Assembly (NCBI RefSeq): GCF_020686965.1
Contig: NZ_JAJEPS010000001.1
Span: 1 to 64,000 of the forward strand
Direction of reading: 5' to 3'
Source: Hominiventricola filiformis
Lineage (GTDB): Bacteria > Bacillota > Clostridia > Lachnospirales > Lachnospiraceae
Length of the DNA stretch: 64,000 nt
The notes under the pieces were generated by a model. The model did no database searches. It saw nothing but the letters and a program-made list of their open reading frames with translations, and had not been told where the DNA came from. Below, piece after piece: positions 24,726 through 34,321 of this stretch. Position 1 is the first letter of the stretch. Each line of letters starts with the position of its first letter. The translations under genes were made by a program, and so were the position numbers.

Positions 24726-26864
24726 TTAATTCGCCGGCATTCCTTCAGTTCCGTCTGTTCCCGTACCAGATGCAGAACCAGTGCTCACATAGATCGTTAC
24801 TGTTCCATCCGGATCTACGGCTCCGCTTGGGCTGTACCGGGTGACAAATCCGCTTCCCACAGAATTGCTGGATTCCGTTGCCTCACTGATGGTTCCGGTA
24901 AATCCTGCGTCTTCCAGCTTTTCTGCCGCTGCTTCATAGGTCATACCTACGCTGACCGAAGGAATCGTCACTTTTTCTTTTCCCTGGCTGACGGTCATGG
25001 TTACGGTGCTTCCCGGCTTTGCAGGGGTTCCTCTGTCCGGCGTCGTACTGATGACCAGGCCCGAACGGACATCGGAAGAATAGGCTTCCTTCACTGACAC
25101 TTGAAATCCTGCGGCCGCAAGCTCCTGTTCTGCACGGCTCTGCTCATGACCGATGACATCGGTCACTTTCACACTGCTCGGTCCACTGCTGAGTACCAGA
25201 TTCACCTTTGTGCCCTTTGCGGTCTTCGTATTGGCTGCCACCGTCTGACTGATCACGAGACCGGAAGTCACCGTATCACTGGAGGCCTCCGTCACGGTTC
25301 CTACAGTCAGTCCTGCCGCCTCGATGGCAGCTCTTGCCGTAGCCTCATCCTTACCTACCACATTCGGAACCGTTACCTCTGTATCTGTCGTGGAAGATGT
25401 GCTGTCTGCAGCTGTCGAGGATGTACTGCTTCCGCTGGTTCCTGAAGAACCGCTTCCTGCAATCGTCACCTCCACAGAGCTTCCGACTTCCACTTTCGTT
25501 CCTTCTGCAATATTCTGCTCCATAATCTGACCGGCTGAATATTTGGAAGAACTCTCGCTTCCTTTCAGCGTAATATCAATTCCCAGATCCTTCAGCTCGA
25601 TCTTGGCCTCCGTCATGGTCTTTCCGAGAAGATTCGGCATGACCACCGTATTAGCTGATGAACTGTTTCCGTCTTCTGATTCCGTATCCTCATCCGCCGT
25701 CTGTTCTGTCTGTTGGCTGTCAGAAGATGAGGTATCGTTTTTTTCTTTGCCCAGTCCCAGTGCTTTGGATACCAGAAGGAGCACAATCAGTACAATGATG
25801 ACTGCCAGGACAACACCCGCAACCGTCATGGCCTTCTCGACAGCCGGACTCAGTTCTTCGTCATCGTCCTCATCCTCGTCGTCCTCATCATCCTCATATT
25901 CGTCATCTTCTTCATCTTCGTCCTCATCACGGGAGACAGGGACCTCCACCTTTCTGGAGTTTCTGATCTTTGAAGACGTTCCTTTATTCATTACAACCGT
26001 TCTGGCCTGTTCATCCACATCTATCATCTGGACGAAGTCTCCATCCGGATCCATCAGAGACTGCTTTAAGTCCGCCAGCAGATCCCCGATATCCTGATAT
26101 CTGCGATCCGGACTTTTCTCTGTGCATTTCTTAATAATCTGTTCCAGACTGTAGGGAATATTCTTGCAGTATACGCTGGGAGGAACCATCTCTTCCTGCA
26201 AGTGCTTTACTGCAACCGTCACCGCAGTCTCCCCGTCAAACGGAACCCGTCCGGTCACCATCTCATACAGCACAATTCCCAGAGAATAGATATCACTTCG
26301 GTGATCCACATAACCGCCGCGCGCCTGTTCCGGAGATGCATAGTGTACCGATCCCATAGCATTTGCCGTGGTTGTCTGGGAGGTCGTGGCTTTGGCAATG
26401 CCAAAATCCGTTACCTTCACCTTTCCCTCTCTGGAAATGATAATATTCTGCGGCTTAATATCTCTGTGTACAATATGATTGTTGTGCGCCACCTCCAGTC
26501 CTGCACAAACCTGAATGGCAATGCTGGTCGCTTCCTTGATGGTCAGGCTCCCCTTACGTTCAATGTAATTTTTCAGAGTGATGCCTTCTACCAGCTCCAT
26601 GACAATGTAATAAATTCCATTTTCATCACCCACATCATAGACATTAACGATATTCGGATGGGCAAGACGTGCCGCCGCCTGTGCCTCTTCCTTGAATTTT
26701 TTTACGAATGCATCATTTTCGCGAAATTCTTCTTTTAAAACTTTCACAGCCACATAACGGTTCAGCTTATGGTCTTTTCCCTTGAAAACTTCTGCCATGC
26801 CACCGACGCCTATTTTTTCCAGGATTTCATAGCGGTCACCCACAATCGTCCCTACTTTAATCAT
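24726..26864 (-). CDS. prkC: PASTA-domain Ser/Thr protein kinase
   Basis: This 712-residue membrane Hanks-type kinase senses muropeptides or lipid II and phosphorylates cell-wall and translation proteins. The kinase domain (residues 1-270) has Lys41 (VAVKVL), HRDIKPQN with Asp135, and DFG at 153-155. A very acidic juxtamembrane run (DEDEDEEDDEYEDD and similar) precedes one TM helix at about 347-370. Four extracellular PASTA repeats follow, beginning near VVMPNLLGKT, VTVPNVVGKD, VKVTDVIGHE and VTIPSVSVGM. GAGGT lies 7 nt before the ATG. It follows its cognate PP2C phosphatase gene by 15 bp. Confidence 0.95.
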   Translation of the reverse strand: MIKVGTIVGDRYEILEKIGVGGMAEVFKGKDHKLNRYVAVKVLKEEFRENDAFVKKFKEEAQAAARLAHPNIVNVYDVGDENGIYYIVMELVEGITLKNYIERKGSLTIKEATSIAIQVCAGLEVAHNNHIVHRDIKPQNIIISREGKVKVTDFGIAKATTSQTTTANAMGSVHYASPEQARGGYVDHRSDIYSLGIVLYEMVTGRVPFDGETAVTVAVKHLQEEMVPPSVYCKNIPYSLEQIIKKCTEKSPDRRYQDIGDLLADLKQSLMDPDGDFVQMIDVDEQARTVVMNKGTSSKIRNSRKVEVPVSRDEDEDEEDDEYEDDEDDEDEDDDEELSPAVEKAMTVAGVVLAVIIVLIVLLLVSKALGLGKEKNDTSSSDSQQTEQTADEDTESEDGNSSSANTVVMPNLLGKTMTEAKIELKDLGIDITLKGSESSSKYSAGQIMEQNIAEGTKVEVGSSVEVTIAGSGSSGTSGSSTSSTAADSTSSTTDTEVTVPNVVGKDEATARAAIEAAGLTVGTVTEASSDTVTSGLVISQTVAANTKTAKGTKVNLVLSSGPSSVKVTDVIGHEQSRAEQELAAAGFQVSVKEAYSSDVRSGLVISTTPDRGTPAKPGSTVTMTVSQGKEKVTIPSVSVGMTYEAAAEKLEDAGFTGTISEATESSNSVGSGFVTRYSPSGAVDPDGTVTIYVSTGSASGTGTDGTEGMPAN

Positions 26865-26879
26865 AATTTTACCTCACTG

Positions 26880-27608
26880 CTATCCTATTTCTACAAGCAC
26901 TACCGCAATATTGTCCAGTCCGCCATTCCCATTTGCTGTCAGTATCAGCTCTGCACCGATCTCCGAGAGATCCTTCTCCTGACTGATAATCCGGCAAAGT
27001 TCCGTATCCTCCACCATATTACTCAGTCCGTCCGAACAGAGCAGATATCTGTCTCCCGGTTCCACATGGAATGGAAACAGATCAAGCTGTGCCTCGTCCT
27101 GAATGCCAAGCGCCCGTGTGATAATGTTCTTATCCGGGTGCCGTCTGGCCTCTACGGGACTTAGCTCGCCTTTGCGTACCAATTCTGCCACCAGAGAATG
27201 ATCTTCTGATATCTGTACGATCTCTCCTCCGGAAATCTCATACAGACGGCTGTCTCCGATGTTTACTGCAAGTGCTTCATTTCCGTATACAGTGAGGACC
27301 ACCAGTGTGGTTCCCATACCCTGATATTCTTCCCGCTCTGCAGCTTTTTCGAACAGGCGGTAATTGGCATACCGCACTGCTTTCTGTAGGATCAGTGCCG
27401 GGCGCGTTTCTGTACTTTTCTCAATCGATTCCACAATTGTCTGTACCGCATAGGATGACGCCAGATCACCTGCCTTATGTCCTCCCATACCGTCCGCAAC
27501 GATATAAAGATTGGGGAGGTTGCCTACAGGAAGGTCAGACGCATATACATAATCCTGATTCACTTTTCGCTTCCTGCCGATATCCGTCATTGCAACCGAT
27601 GTCTGCAC
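26880..27608 (-). CDS. prpC: PP2C-type Ser/Thr protein phosphatase
   Basis: This 242-residue metal-dependent phosphatase is the partner of PrkC and dephosphorylates its targets. The PPM motifs are TDIGRKRKVNQDYVY, VADGMGGHKAGDLAS (metal aspartate), GMGTTLVVL, NIGDSRLYEI, LLCSDGLSNMV and GGLDNIAVVLVEI. The start is a GTG at 27608, preceded by GAGGTGA and placed 3 nt after the rlmN stop. The length is standard. Confidence 0.95.
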   Translation of the reverse strand: MQTSVAMTDIGRKRKVNQDYVYASDLPVGNLPNLYIVADGMGGHKAGDLASSYAVQTIVESIEKSTETRPALILQKAVRYANYRLFEKAAEREEYQGMGTTLVVLTVYGNEALAVNIGDSRLYEISGGEIVQISEDHSLVAELVRKGELSPVEARRHPDKNIITRALGIQDEAQLDLFPFHVEPGDRYLLCSDGLSNMVEDTELCRIISQEKDLSEIGAELILTANGNGGLDNIAVVLVEIG

Positions 27609-27611
27609 TCC

Positions 27612-28655
27612 TCACTCACCTCGCTTTTCCGTATCCATATAACTTTTCCGCAACTGCCCGCAGGCTCCGTCTATGTCACGGCCCATTTCTCTTCTAATAG
27701 TAACATTAATCCCTGATTTTTCAAGCTTATTTTTGAAGCGCTGGATAGCTCCGGTATCCGACTGCACATAGTCTCTTTCTTTGATCGGATTTACCGGAAT
27801 CAGGTTAATGTGACAATTAATATCTTTCACCAGCTCTGTCAGCTCCCGCGCATCTTCCTCACTGTCATTGACACCGCCTACCAGACTGTATTCGAATGTA
27901 ATCCGGCGTCCAGTCTGAGAAAAATAATACCTGCAGGCATCCAGAACTTCTGACAGTTCATATTTGTTTGCCACAGGCATCAGCGTCTTTCTCTTCTCCT
28001 GACTGGAAGCATGCAGAGAAAGCGCCAGAGTGATCTGCAGCTTTTCATCTGCCAGCCGTCTCATATTTGGCACAATACCGCAAGTAGAGACCGTCAAGTT
28101 TCTCTGGCTGATGTGAAGTCCTCCCTCGCATGTGAGCAGATGGATAAACCGAAGCAGTGCATCATAATTATCCAGCGGCTCTCCGGTTCCCATGACAACC
28201 ACATTATGCACACGCTCCTTTGACCATTTCTGAATCTGATAGATCTGATCCAGCATTTCCGAGGGTTTCAATCCTCTCTCCAGACCGTCCAGAGTGGACG
28301 CGCAGAACCGGCAGCCCATGCGACAGCCTACCTGAGAAGATATGCAGACAGAATTGCCGTGATGATACTTCATCAATACACTTTCAATGACATTTCCATC
28401 GGACAGTCGGAACAGAAATTTACTGGTTTCATCTATTTTCGACGTCTGCACCCGCACCAGTGTAAGGTGCGGCAATTCATAATTTTCCTTTAATTTTTCT
28501 CTCAATCCCTTTGACAGGTTAGTCATCTCATCGAAATCATCCACAAGACGTTCATGCAGCCAGCTGTAGATCTGCGCCGCCCGAAACTTCTTCTCACCGA
28601 TGGATTCCATCTCCTGTGTCAGTTCGCTCAGTGTCAGAGATTTGATATCAGTCAT
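27612..28655 (-). CDS. rlmN: 23S rRNA (A2503-C2)/tRNA methyltransferase
   Basis: This 347-residue radical-SAM enzyme methylates C2 of A2503 in 23S rRNA and A37 in some tRNAs. It contains the Fe-S cysteines CRMGCRFCAST, the motifs GMGEPL in the variant VVMGTGEPLDNYD, and the C-terminal GAACGQL-type ending DIDGACGQL with the catalytic Cys. The ATG at 28655 overlaps the rsmB stop by 8 nt (ATGACTGA) with GGAAGAG upstream; the longer frame is rejected. The rsmB-rlmN-prpC-prkC order is conserved in Firmicutes. Confidence 0.96.
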   Translation of the reverse strand: MTDIKSLTLSELTQEMESIGEKKFRAAQIYSWLHERLVDDFDEMTNLSKGLREKLKENYELPHLTLVRVQTSKIDETSKFLFRLSDGNVIESVLMKYHHGNSVCISSQVGCRMGCRFCASTLDGLERGLKPSEMLDQIYQIQKWSKERVHNVVVMGTGEPLDNYDALLRFIHLLTCEGGLHISQRNLTVSTCGIVPNMRRLADEKLQITLALSLHASSQEKRKTLMPVANKYELSEVLDACRYYFSQTGRRITFEYSLVGGVNDSEEDARELTELVKDINCHINLIPVNPIKERDYVQSDTGAIQRFKNKLEKSGINVTIRREMGRDIDGACGQLRKSYMDTEKRGE

Positions 28656-29943
28656 TTCTCTTCCTCTCCAGTTTTGCGATAAAGAAGCCGTCCCAGGTAT
28701 CCACACCCGGCAGCATCTGTATCTGTTCTTTTAAGATAAACGGACAGTTCTCAAGAAACCATTCCACATTTTTTTCATTTTCTTCCTTATGTACCGTGCA
28801 GGTACTGTAGACGAGTGTTCCGCCCGGTTTTACATACTGCCAGACCGTAGAAAGAATCTTGCGCTGGAGTTCCACAAGCTCTGCCTGCTGCTCCTGCGTC
28901 ATACGGTATTTCAGATCTGTCTTCTTGCTGAGTACACCAAGTCCTGAGCAGGGAATATCCGCCAGCACTACATCTGCCTTTTCCACAGATGCCTCATCCA
29001 GAACTGTGGCATCCATCTGTACGGCACGAATATTCTGTGCGGCTGTACGCTCAATATTCTCTTCGATCAGTCCCACCTTATATTCGGTCAGATCTCTGGC
29101 TTCCACCATGCCGGTACCATGCATAAGATCAGCCAGATGAAGGCTCTTGCCGCCAGGCGCTGCGCAGACGTCAATGCAGTAATCCCCTTCCCGGGGATCA
29201 GCCATGAGTGCTGCTTTCATGGAGCTTACATCCTGTACCTGGAAAAGTCCTTCCCTGAAAGACGGAAGAGCCCGCAGATAATCATATCCACTGATGGCAA
29301 GCGCGCAATCTGCTTCTTCCACAGTCTGCACCTGCGCACCTTCCTCTTCCAGACGTGCAGCCAACTCATCCCGGCTGATTTTTGACAGGTTGACACGGAT
29401 AGTTGTCGGTTTGTCACGATACTGATCCGCCAGCATCTGAGTTGCTTTTTCCTCCCCATATTCAGAAATCCACTGATCCACTATCCACTTTGGAGTGGAA
29501 TACTGAATGGACAGGTCTTCAAATTTCATATCCGGAAGTTCCCGCGCAATATTTCGAAGAACTCCATTTACAAACCCTTTCAGGCTGTAAAATCCTTTTT
29601 TCTGCGCCATTTTCACTGCCTCATTGCAGACAGCGGAGTCTGGAATCTGATCCATATATTTCAACTGATACACGGACAGTCTCAGAAGATTTCGGATCAC
29701 CGGTTTCATTTTCTTTACCGGAACTTTGGAGCAGCGGTTGATGATCGCATCCAGTTCCAGCATCCGCTCCAGCGTTCCTTCACAGAGACGGGTCAGAAAT
29801 GCCCGCTCTTTTTTATCGAGGTACTGGTATTTCTCCAACATGCCTCTCATAACCACATGACTGTAACCGCCTTTTTCCACTGTCTCCAGCAGAAAATCAA
29901 GCGCCAACGCCCGGGTATTTACCTTTGCTCCCTGATCAGTCAC
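28648..29943 (-). CDS. rsmB: 16S rRNA (cytosine967-C5)-methyltransferase
   Basis: This 431-residue RNA m5C methyltransferase has an N-terminal NusB-like helical domain (LLETVEKGGYSHVVM, RAFLTRLCEGTL). The Rossmann domain contains CAAPGGKSLHLADLM (SAM loop), DIPCSGLGVLSKK (PCSG) and YSTCTVHKEENE (catalytic TC). The start is a GTG at 29943 with GGAGGT 10 nt upstream, overlapping the zinc-peptidase stop by 8 nt (GTGACTGA). This is the same coupling design as rsmB-rlmN. Confidence 0.94.
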   Translation of the reverse strand: MTDQGAKVNTRALALDFLLETVEKGGYSHVVMRGMLEKYQYLDKKERAFLTRLCEGTLERMLELDAIINRCSKVPVKKMKPVIRNLLRLSVYQLKYMDQIPDSAVCNEAVKMAQKKGFYSLKGFVNGVLRNIARELPDMKFEDLSIQYSTPKWIVDQWISEYGEEKATQMLADQYRDKPTTIRVNLSKISRDELAARLEEEGAQVQTVEEADCALAISGYDYLRALPSFREGLFQVQDVSSMKAALMADPREGDYCIDVCAAPGGKSLHLADLMHGTGMVEARDLTEYKVGLIEENIERTAAQNIRAVQMDATVLDEASVEKADVVLADIPCSGLGVLSKKTDLKYRMTQEQQAELVELQRKILSTVWQYVKPGGTLVYSTCTVHKEENEKNVEWFLENCPFILKEQIQMLPGVDTWDGFFIAKLERKRND

Positions 29944-30640
29944 GTCTTCTGTTACCTCCAAAAAGAAGAATAAGACGCAGCATGGACAGAATGGAGGCTG
30001 CAGCTGCCGCCACATAGGTCATGGCTGCCGCAGACAATACCTTTCTGGTGCCCTTTAATTCTTCCTGATCCAGCATACCTGTTTCTTCCAGAATCCGCAC
30101 GGCTCTCGCAGATGCATTGAACTCTACCGGAAGGGTGATCAGCTGGAATAAAACACCGAAGAAAAAGCACAGTAATCCGATCTGAATCAGCAGATAAGAT
30201 CTGGCAAATAAAAGACCTACCAAAAGAATCGGCCATGCGATCTGAGTTCCGATATTGGCCACAGGTACAAATGCACTGCGGAAACGAAGTGGTACATAGT
30301 CCACATCGTCCTGAATAGCATGCCCGCACTCATGGGCTGCCACACCAACTGCTGCTACGGAACGAGAACCATAGACACTGTCAGAAAGACGAAGTACTTT
30401 CGCCTTCGGATCATAGTGATCTGTCAGATTTCCGCTGATATGCTCCACACGGACACCATAAATGCCCGCATTTTTTAAAATCTGCTGAGCTGCCTCCGCG
30501 CCGGTAAGTCCCGAACGGCTGTATACTTTTGCATATCTGCTGTAGGTGCTTTTTACCTTCGCGGATGCCCACAGGGACAATAACGCACCGATTAATACCA
30601 GAATGTACGTGGGATCATAATAATAACCATAACCTAACAT
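29936..30640 (-). CDS. Membrane zinc metallopeptidase, YugP family
   Basis: This 234-residue membrane protein has an N-terminal TM (TYILVLIGALLSLWASAKV), an HExxH zinc site in AAHECGHAIQDD at about residue 103, and C-terminal TM helices (ILLVGLLFARSYLLIQIGLL, AAAASILSMLRLILLF). It matches the neutral zinc metallopeptidase family typified by B. subtilis YugP, whose substrate is unknown. It is in the middle of the long operon, between fmt and rsmB, with 3-bp spacing and overlap. A membrane quality-control role is possible but unproven. Confidence 0.9.
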   Translation of the reverse strand: MLGYGYYYDPTYILVLIGALLSLWASAKVKSTYSRYAKVYSRSGLTGAEAAQQILKNAGIYGVRVEHISGNLTDHYDPKAKVLRLSDSVYGSRSVAAVGVAAHECGHAIQDDVDYVPLRFRSAFVPVANIGTQIAWPILLVGLLFARSYLLIQIGLLCFFFGVLFQLITLPVEFNASARAVRILEETGMLDQEELKGTRKVLSAAAMTYVAAAAASILSMLRLILLFGGNRRRD

Positions 30641-30643
30641 GCT

Positions 30644-31588
30644 TTACTCCTGTTCTGCCTTCAACACTGTGCCCGGTTCAATTTTATAGCCGCGTAAGAA
30701 TGCACCTGCATCCATCCGCGCTTTTCCTGCCAGCTGAATCTCTGTCAGTGCCAGTCTTCCCTCTCCGGTCTGCACAATCATAGCTTTCTTTGTTACTTCC
30801 AGTATTTCACCACAGGTTCCTTTTGATGCTCCCTCTTCCTCCGGCAGCACATCACACTGCCAGATCTTCATGGTCTTTCCGTTCAATGTGGTATATGCAC
30901 TGGGCCACGGGTTCAGACCTCTGACCAGACGCTCGATGGACACTGCATCTTTTGTCCAGTCAATATTTCCCATGCTTTTCTTCAGCATAGACGCATAGGC
31001 AGTCGGGGATTCTCCCTGTTTTTCCGCTGCAATCTCACCCAGTTCCAGTTTTGCAAGTGTTTCCACACAGAGCTTTGCTCCTGCAATGCTCAGCTTATCA
31101 AAAAGACTTCCCCCAGTCTCTTTTTCATCCAACGGAACGATAACCTTGGACAACATATCACCGGTATCCAGTCCCTCATCCATCTGCATGATGGTAACTC
31201 CGGATTCTTTCTCTCCGTCAATGACCGCCCACTGGATCGGTGCCGCTCCCCGGTATTTAGGCAACAGGGATGCATGTACATTGACACATCCAAATTTTTT
31301 CATATGAAGGATTCTGGAAGGAATCAGCTGACCAAATGCTGCTACTACAATTACATCTGCCGGTGTCTGTTCCAGCATATCTGCTGCTTCCCTTACCTTT
31401 GCCGGCTGGAATACCGGCAGTCCCAGATGCTCTGCCGCTGCTTTTACAGGGGTTGGCTGCAGGGCATGCCCGCGCCCCTTCGGCTTGTCCGGCTGACTCA
31501 CTACCAGTGTAATCTCATGCCCGGCTTCATGAAGTGCTTCCAGCGTTCCCACTGCAAAATCCGGTGTTCCCATAAAAATAACTTTCAT
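30644..31588 (-). CDS. fmt: Methionyl-tRNA formyltransferase
   Basis: This 314-residue enzyme formylates initiator Met-tRNA using 10-formyl-THF. The N-terminal Rossmann domain starts MKVIFMGTPDFAVGTLEAL. The catalytic loop shows NVHASLLPKYRGAAPIQWAV and GVTIMQMDEGLDTGDML. A C-terminal OB domain is present. It starts 5 bp after def, its partner enzyme in N-terminal processing. Confidence 0.97.
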   Translation of the reverse strand: MKVIFMGTPDFAVGTLEALHEAGHEITLVVSQPDKPKGRGHALQPTPVKAAAEHLGLPVFQPAKVREAADMLEQTPADVIVVAAFGQLIPSRILHMKKFGCVNVHASLLPKYRGAAPIQWAVIDGEKESGVTIMQMDEGLDTGDMLSKVIVPLDEKETGGSLFDKLSIAGAKLCVETLAKLELGEIAAEKQGESPTAYASMLKKSMGNIDWTKDAVSIERLVRGLNPWPSAYTTLNGKTMKIWQCDVLPEEEGASKGTCGEILEVTKKAMIVQTGEGRLALTEIQLAGKARMDAGAFLRGYKIEPGTVLKAEQE

Positions 31589-31593
31589 GAACC

Positions 31594-32073
31594 TTATTCC
31601 TCCTCATCGTCTGTATAAGTGACGTCGTGAAGGTCTCCTTCTACCAGATCTACATAGAGTTTTCCGTCCAGATGATCACACTCATGACAGATTGCTCTTG
31701 CCAGCAGTTCGGTACCTTCCAGTTCGTACCACTCACCGTCTTCGCCCATAAAACGTACGGTCACTTCATTCGGTCTGGTCACCGTGCCGGCTTTTCCAGG
31801 TACGCTTAAACATCCCTCATCTCCAGTCTGAGAGCCTTCCGTCTTTATGATCTCCGGATTGATCAGGACGATCGGTCCCTCTCCCACATCGATCACAACG
31901 ATCCGTTTCAGGATTCCCACCTGCGGAGCTGCCAGTCCCACACCGTTGGACTCATACATAGTCTCCAGCATATCATCTACCAGTTCCACAATCTTCGGCG
32001 TGATTTCTTTTACTTCTTTACTTGTTTTACGGAGAATCGGGTCTCCTTCAAATCTCAGATTACGAATTGCCAT
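31594..32073 (-). CDS. def: Peptide deformylase
   Basis: This 159-residue metalloenzyme removes the N-formyl group from nascent proteins. All three motifs are intact: GVGLAAPQVG, EGCLSVPG and HECDHLDG (the HExxH zinc ligand motif). An acidic C-terminus (TYTDDEEE) is present. AAGGAGGGG precedes the ATG. It sits between priA and fmt. Confidence 0.97.
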   Translation of the reverse strand: MAIRNLRFEGDPILRKTSKEVKEITPKIVELVDDMLETMYESNGVGLAAPQVGILKRIVVIDVGEGPIVLINPEIIKTEGSQTGDEGCLSVPGKAGTVTRPNEVTVRFMGEDGEWYELEGTELLARAICHECDHLDGKLYVDLVEGDLHDVTYTDDEEE

Positions 32074-32086
32074 ATCTTTCCCCTCC

Positions 32087-34321
32087 TTAATATGCCTGAA
32101 ATGGGTTCATGTCAAACTGTACACGGATTTTTTCCCATCCGGCATCCATTTCCAGATAATGTTCTGTTTTGTTTTTTATAAGAAGCAGTTTTTCTTCCTG
32201 CCTGCTTTTCAAATAAATTACTTTGCGGTACCGGTCATTAAGCCTTGTAAGCGCCGCATCCGCAGGACCAATCATTAAAACTTCCTGCTGCTGCATTTCC
32301 CGAATAAATATTCCCAGAGCCTTTGTCTTCTCCTCCAGCAGTTCCTGATCTCCCGCTGACAGGTAAATCCCCATCATGGTCTCTACCGGCGGATATCCCA
32401 TAAGATTCCGATAGGCAATCTCCTGCCGATAAAAGGCTTCATAATCCTGCTTCACCGCCGCCTGAATGCTGTAATGCTCCGGCATATAGGTCTGGATCAC
32501 GGCTTCTCCGGCCTGCTCACCCCGGCCTGCCCGGCCTGCTGCCTGTGTCAGCAGCTGGAATGTTCTCTCTGCCGCCCGGTAATCCGATGCATACAGAGAA
32601 ATATCTGCTGCCAGCACCCCGACCAGTGTCACATTAGGAAAATCATGCCCCTTCACGATCATCTGGGTTCCTACCAGCACATCTGCCTCTCCTTTTCCGA
32701 AAGCGGAAAGGATCTTCTCATAGCTTTCCCTTGTTCTCGTCGTATCATAATCCATTCGAAGAACCCGGGCCTTTGGAAAATATTTTTTTACTTCTCTCTC
32801 GATCTGCTGGGTTCCCGCCCGGAATCCGGAAATATACGGTGAACCGCAGGTCGGGCATGCTTTCGGCATCCGGATCTGATATCCGCAGTAATGACATTTA
32901 AGGCTTCCGTCTCCGTGAAGGGACAGGGTCACATCACAGTGAGGACACCGAATCGCTTTTCCGCAGGACCTGCAGGATACAAATCCCGACAGTCCGCGGC
33001 GATTCAGAAACAGCATCATCTGCTGCCCTTTTTTCATTCGGTCATCCATGGCTGAATACAGTCTCCTGCTGAAGATGCTCCTGTTTCCCGCTTTCAGTTC
33101 TTCCCTCAGATCCACTACAGATACCTCCGGAAGGACTGCCCTGCCGATCCGCCGATCCAGCCGGTACCAGCCGTATTGTCCGTTTCTCGCATGAAATGCT
33201 GTCTCTACAGACGGTGTCGCACTTCCCAGGATCACAGAAGCCCCGCACAGGGAGGCCCGGTAAACAGCCGCCTCTCTGGCGTCATATCTCGGAACTGTCT
33301 CACTTTTATAAGCGCCTTCATGTTCCTCATCGATAATAATAAGCCCAATTTGTGAAAATGGTGTAAACAATGCAGATCTCGGCCCGATCATTACATCAAT
33401 GCTGCCTTCCCTGGCACGAACGAACTGATCATACCGTTCGCCGTCCGACAGCCGGGAATGCATGACTGACACCCGATCGCCAAACCGCTCATAGAACCGT
33501 CTGACCGTCTGAAAGGTAAGGGCTATCTCCGGAATCAGTACAATAGCCTGTTTGCCTTCTTCTGTGATCCGGGCAATCAGTTCCATATAGACTTCCGTCT
33601 TACCGCTTCCGGTCACTCCCTGCAGAAGATAGGTCTTCCGGATTCCTTTCTCGTATTCACTAAAGATTCCATCCACTGCCGCCTGCTGCTCCTCCGTAAG
33701 CAGCACTGTTCTTTCTTTCTGCTCAAAATGTCCTTCAAATGGATTCCGATACTGGATCCTGGACTCCTGCACAAGGATACCATCTTCCTCGAATTTTCGA
33801 ATCACCGGTGCGGTCACTTTATAGCGATCGGCAGCTTCTTTTTTATCCAGTACGCCGCCATGGTCAAGAAGAGCTGCCAGCAGCCTTGCCTTCGCCCGAA
33901 AATTTTTATGAAGCGCATCTTTCAAAAGTGCTTCGCCCTGCTCTTTGGACACGATAAGCCGAAGCCTGACCTCTTTTTTCTCTGCAATCTCCTGCTTCAC
34001 CGGAAGTACAGTCTTCAGTGCCTGGTTCATGGTCGAACCATAACGTTCCTTCATCCATGCCGCCATGGCAATGAGCTGGGATTCCGCTCGCACGCCGCCT
34101 TCCATGATTCTGTCAAGTTCCTTGATCTTTTCCGGCGGATAATCCGGTGTATCCGTAAAACCCACCACATAGCCTTTCATGGGCCGGTTGCCGTTTCCAA
34201 ATGGAAACTGAACCTGCATTCCTGTTTTCAGATGTTCTTTCAGATGTTCCGGTATCCGGTACTGAAACACCCGGTCCAGTTTCTCGTGGGAAATATCCAC
34301 GATCACATTGGCGTATTCCAT
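32087..34321 (-). CDS. priA: Primosomal protein N', replication-restart helicase
   Basis: This 744-residue superfamily-2 DNA helicase reloads the replisome at stalled forks. The N-terminal 3'-end-binding domain is YANVIVDISHEKLDRVFQYR. Walker A is GVTGSGKTEVYM. The DEAH-type box is IIDEEHEG. The zinc-binding insert has paired Cys (CRSCGKAIRCPHC, CHYCG, CPTCG), and helicase motifs V-VI include LLTQAAGRAGRG. The length is normal. It starts directly at the murE stop codon. Confidence 0.96.
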   Translation of the reverse strand: MEYANVIVDISHEKLDRVFQYRIPEHLKEHLKTGMQVQFPFGNGNRPMKGYVVGFTDTPDYPPEKIKELDRIMEGGVRAESQLIAMAAWMKERYGSTMNQALKTVLPVKQEIAEKKEVRLRLIVSKEQGEALLKDALHKNFRAKARLLAALLDHGGVLDKKEAADRYKVTAPVIRKFEEDGILVQESRIQYRNPFEGHFEQKERTVLLTEEQQAAVDGIFSEYEKGIRKTYLLQGVTGSGKTEVYMELIARITEEGKQAIVLIPEIALTFQTVRRFYERFGDRVSVMHSRLSDGERYDQFVRAREGSIDVMIGPRSALFTPFSQIGLIIIDEEHEGAYKSETVPRYDAREAAVYRASLCGASVILGSATPSVETAFHARNGQYGWYRLDRRIGRAVLPEVSVVDLREELKAGNRSIFSRRLYSAMDDRMKKGQQMMLFLNRRGLSGFVSCRSCGKAIRCPHCDVTLSLHGDGSLKCHYCGYQIRMPKACPTCGSPYISGFRAGTQQIEREVKKYFPKARVLRMDYDTTRTRESYEKILSAFGKGEADVLVGTQMIVKGHDFPNVTLVGVLAADISLYASDYRAAERTFQLLTQAAGRAGRGEQAGEAVIQTYMPEHYSIQAAVKQDYEAFYRQEIAYRNLMGYPPVETMMGIYLSAGDQELLEEKTKALGIFIREMQQQEVLMIGPADAALTRLNDRYRKVIYLKSRQEEKLLLIKNKTEHYLEMDAGWEKIRVQFDMNPFQAY